DNA from: Nitrosomonadaceae bacterium
GTDB lineage: Bacteria; Pseudomonadota; Gammaproteobacteria; Burkholderiales; Nitrosomonadaceae
Length of the DNA: 19,754 nucleotides
NCBI GenBank assembly: GCA_024644425.1
Contig: JAHELA010000012.1
Location: forward strand, 1-19,754
Reading direction: 5' to 3'
Made by a program: the position numbers and the translations under genes. Of this stretch, positions 8,336 to 15,700 are shown one piece after another. How positions within the stretch are numbered: the stretch's first letter is position 1; every line of letters begins with the position of its first letter. The notes beneath the pieces are model-generated. The model ran no database searches. It saw only the letters and a list, made by a program, of their open reading frames with translations, and was not told the DNA's origin.

Positions 8336-9445
8336 TTAGCATGATGCGGCGTTAGCCTGAAATTCTTGTATGTATTCTCTAAATCGCCCAGCCTCAATTG
8401 CAATTCGAATTTCACTCATTAGTTGTTGGTAGTAATACAAATTATGCAGGGTATTAAGACGTGAACCAAGAATTTCGTTAATTCGCTGTAGATGATGTAA
8501 GTAGGCACGAGTATAGTGACGACAAGTATAGCAACCACAATGCTCGTCTGGAGGTGCTATATCCTTACGATATTGACTATTACGTAATTTGAGTATCCCA
8601 TTTCGTGTATATAGCCATCCGTTACGTGCATTACGTGTTGGCAATACACAGTCAAACATATCCACACCTTGTGACACAGCATTGAGAATATCATCTGGAG
8701 TTCCAACACCCATAAGGTAACGTGGCTTATCAATAGGTAATTGTAAGGCCGTGTGTTTAAGAATACGTTGCATATCACTTTTGGGCTCACCTACTGACAG
8801 CCCACCTATGGCATAGCCATCAAAACCAATTTCCTGCAGCCTTACAACAGATTCATCACGCAAATTTTCATGCATCCCACCCTGAATGATGCCAAAAAGT
8901 GCATTAGGATTCCCTCCATTATTATCGTGAGCAAGCCTTGAGCGCTCTGCCCAGCGAAGACTTAGCTCCATGGATATCCTTGCAATCGATTCTTCTGCTG
9001 GATAAGGCGTACACTCATCAAATATCATCACGATATCAGAATTTAGTATGCGCTGAATATGCATAGATTCTTCTGGAGTGAGAAAACACACATCGCCATT
9101 TACTGGTGATTGAAACTGTACTCCCTGTTCAGTTATTTTCCTCATTTTACCTAGGCTGAAAATTTGAAACCCCCCTGAATCAGTCAATATTGGCCCATCC
9201 CAGCTCATAAAACGATGTAATCCACCATGCGCATCAATTACGTCTAAACCAGGCCGTAACCACAAATGAAACGTGTTACTGAGTACAATATGTGCATTAG
9301 TCTCTCGCAGTTCTTTTGGTGATGTAGCCTTCACTACGCCATAAGTACCCACCGGCATAAATGTTGGTGTATTTACCTTGCCATGTTCCGTTATTAGGGT
9401 TCCACAACGAGCAAGGCCGTCACTTGAACATACTCGGAATTTCAT
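8336..9445 (-). CDS. tgt: Queuine/preQ1 tRNA-guanine transglycosylase
   Basis: Tgt exchanges guanine-34 of GUN-anticodon tRNAs for preQ1, a step of queuosine synthesis. The protein has 369 residues. The substrate-binding region LTDSGGFQIFSL contains Asp89, and the catalytic nucleophile is Asp265 in VDMFDCVLPTRNARNG. The zinc site CGCYTCRHYTRAYLHH provides Cys303, Cys305 and Cys308, with His334 (NTLHN) as fourth ligand; the spacing agrees with the E. coli enzyme. GGLSVGEPK at 214-222 is also typical. Its ATG overlaps the queA stop by 4 bp (ATGA at 9442-9445), which suggests translational coupling between the two queuosine genes. Confidence 0.97.
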   Translation of the reverse strand: MKFRVCSSDGLARCGTLITEHGKVNTPTFMPVGTYGVVKATSPKELRETNAHIVLSNTFHLWLRPGLDVIDAHGGLHRFMSWDGPILTDSGGFQIFSLGKMRKITEQGVQFQSPVNGDVCFLTPEESMHIQRILNSDIVMIFDECTPYPAEESIARISMELSLRWAERSRLAHDNNGGNPNALFGIIQGGMHENLRDESVVRLQEIGFDGYAIGGLSVGEPKSDMQRILKHTALQLPIDKPRYLMGVGTPDDILNAVSQGVDMFDCVLPTRNARNGWLYTRNGILKLRNSQYRKDIAPPDEHCGCYTCRHYTRAYLHHLQRINEILGSRLNTLHNLYYYQQLMSEIRIAIEAGRFREYIQEFQANAASC

Positions 9446-10509
9446 ATTTTCTTTTCGATTAACATAGCATCACCATAACTTAGAAATCGATAGCACTTAT
9501 CAACTGCATGCTGATACGCACGACCGATATTTTCTCTCCCCCCAAATGCAGATACCAACATTAGTAGTGTGGAACAAGGTAAATGAAAATTTGTCAGTAA
9601 TCGCTCGGCTACGTGCAAGCGATAACCTGGTGTTATAAAAATATCAGTGTTACCGGAACAAGGTATTAACTTCCCATCACCAGCCCTAGCAGCTGACTCC
9701 AATGCCCGTAACGATGTCGTTCCGACAGCTAGTACTCGTCCACCTGAAGTCTTTGCAAGTTGTATGGCCTTCACTGTTTCTTCTGGAACATGAAAAATTT
9801 CTTTGTGCATTTTGTGATCAATAATGTTTTTTACTTTCACTGGCTGAAACGTACCAGCACCTACATGTAACGTTACATAGGTGATTACCACTCCCATTTC
9901 TCGTATTTTTGACAACATCAATTCATCAAAGTGTAGTCCTGCAGTAGGTGCCGCTACAGCACCGCACTCTCTTGCATAGACAGTCTGATATCGCACCTCG
10001 TCCTCCTGTGTCACCTCCCGCGGAATGTAAGGAGGTAATGGAAGATTTCCGTACTGTTCAAGTAGTTTAAATACTGTATCCTTATGATCAAAACGTAAGA
10101 TATAAAAATCATGTTCACGGCCTAAAACTGTGGCTGAAATTATTCCAGCAAGAATAAGCCTCGAGCTTTTCCGTAGAGGGTGGCTCGCACGTATCAGTGC
10201 AAGTACGCTATGCTCATCTATAATACGCTCGACCATAACCTCAATCTTTCCGCCACTATCTTTTATACCGAACAATCGTGCTTTAATAACACGTGTATCA
10301 TTAAACACCATTACATCACCTGACTGAAGATATTGAGGGAGATCTGCAAACATTGCATCATGTAGCGAATCATTTCTACCATTGAGATACAACATCCTCC
10401 CACCTGTACGCTTTCCTATTGGAAACTGTGCAATAAGTTCTGGTGGAAGAGAAAAATCATAATCCTGTATTTTCATTTCATACATTTTACGGACACTTAA
10501 TACATTCAT
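9442..10509 (-). CDS. queA: S-adenosylmethionine:tRNA ribosyltransferase-isomerase (start may be 10476)
   Basis: QueA uses the ribosyl part of SAM to convert preQ1-tRNA into epoxyqueuosine-tRNA. Family blocks are seen throughout: DYDFSLPPELIAQFP at the N-terminus, GDVMVFNDTRVIKARLFG, RECGAVAAPTAGLHF in the middle, VTLHVGAGTFQPVK, and VGTTSLRALESA followed by FHLPCSTLLMLVSAF near the C-terminus. The long frame is 355 residues from the ATG at 10509. The family usually begins MK(I/L)xDYDF, which corresponds to the ATG at 10476 (344 residues); neither start has a strong SD. It is the first gene of the queA-tgt-yajC-secD-secF(-dedA) operon and overlaps tgt by 4 bp. Confidence 0.95.
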   Translation of the reverse strand: MNVLSVRKMYEMKIQDYDFSLPPELIAQFPIGKRTGGRMLYLNGRNDSLHDAMFADLPQYLQSGDVMVFNDTRVIKARLFGIKDSGGKIEVMVERIIDEHSVLALIRASHPLRKSSRLILAGIISATVLGREHDFYILRFDHKDTVFKLLEQYGNLPLPPYIPREVTQEDEVRYQTVYARECGAVAAPTAGLHFDELMLSKIREMGVVITYVTLHVGAGTFQPVKVKNIIDHKMHKEIFHVPEETVKAIQLAKTSGGRVLAVGTTSLRALESAARAGDGKLIPCSGNTDIFITPGYRLHVAERLLTNFHLPCSTLLMLVSAFGGRENIGRAYQHAVDKCYRFLSYGDAMLIEKKI

Positions 10510-10917
10510 CTATCTAGAATATTGCTTCATATATCTTCTATAAATGCTGCGGTCTTGAGTACCAAATTAAATGATTTAAGTTTCTGGAATTTTAGTATTT
10601 GAAGAATAAACGTTAAGCAGCAAAAAAATTTATCAAACCATTACTGCTAACCTGAAATTGCGATGTACTATTGACAATAACCTGCACAATGGGGTTCTAA
10701 CTACATATGGTTAGGTACTAAAAATTAAAGGGGAGAAATTAAGTTAAATTTTCGTAGATTGATTAGTTTCTAAACTGGCACACTAAATCATTATCTCTCT
10801 TGGGATAGTTTTATTTATTGCCGAACATTCTCTATTTAAATCACAATTTATTTATATTTGTTTGTAAATCGTTAAGATCCTGCTCAACATGGGAGAAATG
10901 ATGTGTTATGTCTTTAA
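10510..10917. other. AT-rich non-coding stretch upstream of queA
   Basis: Apart from the queA promoter candidate, I see no gene here. A perfect TTGACA occurs at 10671-10676 but has no good -10 element 16-18 nt downstream. An SD-like GGGGAG near 10730 is not followed by a start codon. Neither was counted as a signal. Confidence 0.5.
10537..10565 (-). promoter_or_regulatory. Candidate promoter of the queA-tgt-yajC-secDF operon
   Basis: On the minus strand TTGGTA (10565-10560) and TATAGA (10542-10537) are separated by 17 nt, each matching four of six sigma-70 consensus positions. The expected start is near 10530, about 20 nt before the upstream queA ATG and about 54 nt before the preferred one. 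AT-rich DNA gives such matches by chance, so this is a candidate only. Confidence 0.3.
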
Positions 10918-11163
10918 TTAGGTTATGAGCAACCTTCTCTTCTTATTCCACCAGTTGCCCCTTTCAGAAACATTAACTGCACTTTTTATACATGATTCTT
11001 TTAAAACTTTCAGATTATTAAACACTTGGAGATAAAATACTAGCAAGGATTCATCAGGCTCCTCCTTCATTTTTTTTGTTGCTTCTTTTATCTCTTTTAA
11101 ATGTGTGACCAGGTGCTTACAGTCAAGGAGAATCTTTGCTTCGTCCATATTAACTTTATTCAT
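10918..11163 (-). CDS. Hypothetical small protein (doubtful gene)
   Basis: This is an 81-codon frame with ATG at 11163. I do not recognise the product. It is highly charged, Lys/Glu-rich in the middle (HLKEIKEATKKMKEEPDES), with leucines and valines spaced as in an amphipathic helix and a basic C-terminus (NKKRRLLIT). No signal peptide or membrane segment is seen. AGGA lies about 11 nt upstream of the ATG, a distant ribosome site. It is alone in a long non-coding stretch, transcribed towards queA. Helical composition makes it plausible, but in such AT-rich DNA an 80-codon frame can arise by chance. Confidence 0.35.
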   Translation of the reverse strand: MNKVNMDEAKILLDCKHLVTHLKEIKEATKKMKEEPDESLLVFYLQVFNNLKVLKESCIKSAVNVSERGNWWNKKRRLLIT

Positions 11164-11603
11164 ATCTAATCAAATCCTAGAATAGTTGAAAAGTTGTTGG
11201 ATAAGATGAGTAAGAAATCAAAACCTAATCAAAAAAAGATCTCACACAATAACCATATTATCTACCCTAAAACGTCCATGCAATATTCATACCTCAATAA
11301 ATTATCACACAATATCAATATCTTTTGAATACTTTATCTTGAAAACGTAAATTTACTCGACAAACTTTAGCTTTATTCTAAATATGAAACTGACCTATTA
11401 ACTAACTCAAACATTAAATGGTTAAATTAAAATATGCGCTTGTATAATTTCATTTGAAGTTTGTTTGTGCTGAAATCAACATTCGTGCCATAGACTGAGT
11501 TACAATTATTCCTACTCTTCACGTACTATTTAACTTATCTGTAAGTGGCAATTTGCTGATAAATAATAACCTTCTAAGGTCCTAATCAAGTAGAGATAAT
11601 TTT
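11164..11603. other. AT-rich non-coding stretch before tRNA-Leu
   Basis: No gene is recognisable. A 10-bp direct repeat TCACACAATA occurs at 11242-11251 and 11305-11314; two copies alone do not establish a function. GATAAT at 11595-11600 looks like a -10 element but lies too close to the tRNA 5' end to be its promoter. No other convincing tRNA promoter was found. Confidence 0.5.
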
Positions 11604-11690
11604 GCCGGGATGGCGGAATTGGTAGACGCACGGGACTCAAAATCCCGCGATGGTAACATCATGGGGGTTCGATTCCCCCTCCCGGCACCA
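11604..11690 (+). tRNA. tRNA-Leu (anticodon CAA), CCA encoded
   Basis: An 87-nt class II tRNA. The acceptor stem GCCGGGA (11604-11610) pairs with TCCCGGC near the 3' end, and the encoded ACCA finishes at 11690. The D-arm contains GGTAGACGC. The anticodon stem CGGGA/TCCCG encloses the loop CTCAAAA, giving anticodon CAA, which reads UUG. A long variable arm (GATGGTAACATCAT) identifies it as Leu-type. The T-arm is GGGGG-TTCGATT-CCCCC. It is a single tRNA gene with no neighbour in the same transcript and no obvious terminator hairpin after it. Confidence 0.97.
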
Positions 11691-12170
11691 TATAAGCATT
11701 CGCTATTTTCCGTATTAGTAATTAAATATCTATAAATACAATATATTGATGTAATCCCTTACTGAAGTGATATTCTACACGCTGGGTCCGATAATAAATC
11801 GCTAAAACCGCGCGTCTTCTTTAGCATGAATATTGCGTGTGACATCATATTCCCGAAACAATGGCACGATGGTTACGCACCTCATAAAACATTGCTTTCT
11901 GACCCAAAACCTCTAGGTGAACTACTTGATAGGCAGAAATAACTACTGAGGCCTACTTGGGATAAGCAAAACTAAAAGGCCTACGCTGTTTAATCTTCCT
12001 ATATATGGTGGTCAAAAATGACTTTTGATGAAGTCCAAACTGACCTACATACAATAGAATGAAATAAATAAAATAAGCTTACACTCGAAAAGTTCGTTAT
12101 CTGCTTTCTATATTACAAAAATTTTTAGCGCTAGTATTCCCTATAGAATAGGGTATATAGTGAGCTAAAT
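11691..12170. other. Non-coding stretch between tRNA-Leu and the phosphatase gene
   Basis: No intact gene is visible. On the minus strand two short open stretches in different frames, at 11848-11952 and ending at 11802, could be joined by one frameshift; they may be a remnant of a lost gene but match nothing I recognise. GGCCTAC occurs twice near 11950 and 11980. Palindromes just before the phosphatase gene are listed separately. I see no copy of the tRNA 3' end here that would mark an attachment site. Confidence 0.45.
12126..12157. promoter_or_regulatory. Palindromic element upstream of the phosphatase gene
   Basis: Two adjacent palindromes are seen. TAGCGCTA at 12126-12133 is a perfect 8-bp palindrome. 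TATTCCCTAT (12135-12144) and ATAGGGTATA (12148-12157) form a 10-bp inverted repeat with one mismatch around a 3-bp centre. The element ends 13 nt before the ATG of the phosphatase gene, a position where a repressor dimer would block transcription or ribosome access. The TATAGAAT inside it could itself be part of a -10 element. The repeat is seen directly; its role is inference. Confidence 0.35.
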
Positions 12171-12650
12171 ATGAAAAAACTAGCAGATTTAATTACCCAT
12201 CCTATTGAAGGAATTACTAGAGAAGGTGAGATTCCATTTAAAGTTCCATTATTCTCCCATATCGAAGGAAACCTGTGGACAGGAGGGTGCCCAGTTGGAA
12301 CCGCTCCAAAAGAATTTGAGTACATCGTATCTTTATATCAAGAAGAGCCTTATAAGATACATAGGCATCAGGTTTACATGCAAGCTCAACTATTTGATGC
12401 GCCCATAATTCCGAATGAAGACGAGTTATATGGCCTTGCTAAATGTGTAAATAAATACAAAGAACAAGGCGTTACTCTCGTACATTGTCAAGCAGGGTTA
12501 AATCGATCTGGGTTGATAGCTGCTTTATCTATGATTCAAATGGGAATGGCTCCGAAAAAAGCAATTGCAATACTAAGAGACAAGAGGTCACCAGCAGTTC
12601 TTTGTAACAGGGTTTTTGAAGAATGGCTTCTTACAAGAAAACATGTCTAG
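12171..12650 (+). CDS. Dual-specificity / tyrosine phosphatase-like protein
   Basis: This is a cysteine-based phosphatase of the CX5R superfamily, 159 residues, about the size of a bare DSP catalytic domain, cytoplasmic by absence of a signal peptide. The active-site loop HCQAGLNRSG gives nucleophile Cys106 and phosphate-binding Arg112, with Ser113 after it. Asp76 (LFDAP), 30 residues before the Cys, is a likely general acid. The tail helix MGMAPKKAIAILRDKRSPAVL with a buried Arg-Ser-Pro resembles the C-terminal part of bacterial DSP-like enzymes. No carbohydrate-binding module is attached. There is no strong SD before the ATG. The gene stands alone, convergent with the malQ-treY gene 133 bp away. 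The substrate is unknown: protein phosphotyrosine/serine, a nucleotide or a phosphorylated glucan are all possible. Confidence 0.85.
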   Translation: MKKLADLITHPIEGITREGEIPFKVPLFSHIEGNLWTGGCPVGTAPKEFEYIVSLYQEEPYKIHRHQVYMQAQLFDAPIIPNEDELYGLAKCVNKYKEQGVTLVHCQAGLNRSGLIAALSMIQMGMAPKKAIAILRDKRSPAVLCNRVFEEWLLTRKHV

Positions 12651-12671
12651 ATAAAAATACACTTAATAAAT

Positions 12672-12706
12672 CAAAAAACCAGTTGGCCTCTCAGATTTTT
12701 GTTTTT
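12672..12706. terminator. Weak candidate bidirectional terminator
   Basis: CAAAAA (from 12672) can pair with TTTTTG (12696-12701), enclosing a loop that includes CCAGTTGG. A T-run follows on the plus strand (to 12706), and on the minus strand the A-run at 12673-12678 reads as a T-run. It lies between the convergent phosphatase and malQ-treY genes, where a shared terminator is expected. The stem lacks a GC core, so support is weak. Confidence 0.2.
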
Positions 12707-12783
12707 ATTCTCATAAACTAATATCTAAGTAATTCTCTAGCACAATTTTCCAGACCAAGTTGCTTAGCCGTGACATCCCGACT

Positions 12784-15700
12784 TCATACACTTTGAGCAG
12801 CCAGCAAGCATATTGGAAAATGGGCGAGTAACTGTCCCAGCTCTAATTTGTTAGTCGCCCTGTAACGTTCGCCGGTGAGAACATTGTCCCATTCAGTGTC
12901 AGCTAACTCAATCGGAACTACCAGAGCCGTATTGCCCCATACTTCTGATCCCATAGGTAGGATATCTTTTTCACCCAGCAAACGTGCTACCAAGCGTGGC
13001 ACGAGAGCAATTATGTAACGATTTCCACAGCAACGGGCAAACGCAAAAGCGTGAGCAGCATGCTCGCCATGCACCTTAAGTGGTAGATAGTTACCATCCC
13101 TGAAAACTTCTGGCCAGCGAGCACGTAGAGTAAGACTTTGCCAATAAGTATAGAGCTTGATCCGACTATCTGTCATTTCTTTTACCAGCGGCTGCAAGCG
13201 AAGTGACCATTGCTCAAGCGGAGCATTGACAATTGATTTTACTTCAGCAAGTAGTTTTCGCCTGTAGTTAAAATCTACTGGACGTCGATTGTCTGGGTCA
13301 ACCAAGTTGAACTGCCACAGCTCGCAACCCTGGTAAATATCTGGCACACCGGGTGAGACCAACTTGATTAAGGTCTGAGCAAGACTGTTCAGAAGGCCGT
13401 GGTAGGCTATGGGTTGTACTAAGGATGAGAAGTCAGCTAAAAATAGATTATTCTCGCTAAGTACCAACAAAGTCCGGACAAAGTCAATCGTAGCATCTTC
13501 GTACTCAGTATTGACGTTAACCCAACTACTGTGCTCTTTGCTCTCACGCAAGGCCTTGATCATGTAGGAAACAATACGCTCCTGGTATTCTTTAAGTGCA
13601 GCCTCATCTGGCTGAGCTAACGGCCAAGTACCCACGAGAGTCTGGTAAAGTAAATACTCGTCGTTACGGGTGGGCGCCTTACTTCCATCAACAATACGCT
13701 TACGACCACGGTTCATTCGACTCCACCGCTTAAGCATATGTCTCCACTCCATCGGTATCTCAGATAGGATGTTGAGACGGGCACGCACATCTTCTGAACG
13801 CTTGCTGTCATGTGTGGATGTAGCCAGCAAGCTGTGAGGCCAGCGGGAAACTCTGGCACGCGTAGCTGCGTGAAAGGCTGCTACGGAAATACCGAAACGA
13901 CATGGATCCCCACCGACATCATTGAGCGAGATCAAGCGATGGAAACGATAGATAGCAGTATCCTCCACACCCTTGGCCATTACTGGAGAAGAAACCTGTT
14001 GGAATTTCATCGCAAAATCTTGTACCCGTTTGCGGAAGGAAGATCTACGACCGTGAGCAATGTCAGTAGTCAGTACCGCCTGAATGAAATCGAAGATACT
14101 TGGATCAGAGGTCGGACTACGTTTTTTAGCCACAGCTATTGCCCAATTGATATGATGACGGTCATCAGTAGACAATTTCCCATCAGCGACGTAGCTGCGA
14201 TAAACGGGAAAGCAAGCTATCGCCTCTACCAGTGCATTGCGCAACCCGTTGAGGGTAAAGTCACAGGTATCGCGAGTTACGGCTGCGATACTAGCTAGTC
14301 TATTAGCAAGAACATTTAGCTCGCTTGCCAACGCCTGATGCATGATAAGCTTCTTAGCTTCGTAAGCAAGTGTACTAAAATCAGTATCTGTGTTTGTAAA
14401 ATCATGGTAGATGCGAGTCATACGCCTCTCAGCCGTGCTATCTACAAAAAGATTATTCACCAAATTGGCAAAACGGTAGCCAGTAGCACCATGGATCGGC
14501 CAGTCGTCCGGCAGGTGCTCGTGGTCGGCAAGGATTTTCTCAATCACCAAATAAAGAGGTAGCCGCTCACCTCGCTTGAGCGGTTTTCCACCAACAGCCT
14601 GTTGCAAACGACGAAAGTACTGACCAGGGTTGTATAGCCCATCTGGATGGTCAACGCGTAACCCCTCCACCTTCTCATGAGCTATAAGATCAAGAACAAA
14701 GCTGTGAGTGGAGTCGAACACTACCTGTTCTTCCATACGAAGAGCAGCAAGATCATTAATATCGAAGAAACGACGATAATTAATCTCATCAAGAGCAACG
14801 CGCCAGTAAGCAAGACGATAACCTTGAAGCTGGATCAGTTCGTGGAGTAGATCAAAGCTGGCAGCATCGCCAGGGGAACCATTGAACTCTACTAGATTAT
14901 TTGTAATATGTTGAAAAATATCGATGCATGCCTCGCATATGACAGCGAGATGACGCTTGTGTACTTCCTTGTCACGTTGGCGTTCGGCAACACGCTCAGG
15001 TAATTCATTAGTTCGTTCTGGTAAACGACTAAAACCAGTGAGCAAGGTTTGTAATTCGACATAGAAAGCGTGATTCTCCCCAAGTGTAGTCGCTAAGCGC
15101 TCAATTTGGTGACCAATAATAAATTGATAAGTCTTAGGATCTACCGGTAACCGGTGTTCATGGTATCGTAGACTAAATTCACCTTTGTCCGAATCGTGTT
15201 CTAAGCGTAGCGCACCGCTATTAAGCTCCGTACCATAGTGTTCACTCAATAAAGGCAGGAGCACCTTGCCCTTGAGACTTGGGTTTATAGGTTCCCAGTC
15301 AATGTCAAAAAATGTACTCCAGACCGAAGCTGGGCCATTTTCTAACACATCCATCCACCATATATTATCGGCGCCCATGACGCCCATATGGTTGGGAACC
15401 ACGTCAAGGATTTGGCCTAGTCCATGGGCCTTTAGCGTAGTGACGAAATTATCATATTCTTGTTGCGTGCCGATTTCTGGATTGAGAGAATCATGGGCGA
15501 CAATGTCGTAGCCGTGACTACTACCGGGTCTCGCCTTGAGGTAGGATGATGCGTAGCAATGGCTCACCCCCAGATCAGCGAGATAAGGTGTCACCTCTGT
15601 TGCTTGTACAAATCTGAATCCATCGTTGAACTGGAGCCGATAAGTAGCACGCGGTATTATCGCCTCCTTATAGGATGGTAAAGATTTCTCATTGTTAGGT

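Noticed and set aside
10671..10733. Perfect TTGACA followed downstream by SD-like GGGGAG
   Set aside because: No acceptable -10 element at 16-18 nt and no start codon after the SD-like sequence, so there is no gene to serve.
11595..11600. GATAAT as tRNA-Leu -10 promoter element
   Set aside because: It ends 3 nt before the mature tRNA 5' end, so transcription would begin inside the tRNA.
11604..11690. tRNA-Leu as a used phage/island attachment site
   Set aside because: No integrase gene and no second copy of the tRNA 3' end are visible in the window; kept only as a weak possibility in the findings.
12017..12061. Mini frame starting ATGACTTTTGATGAAG on the plus strand
   Set aside because: Only 14 codons long, weak GGTGG upstream and no supporting context; expected by chance.
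13810..14298. 162-codon plus-strand open frame
   Set aside because: It lies antisense within the TreY module, whose motifs and catalytic residues are intact; its translation shows no family pattern and is a frame shadow.
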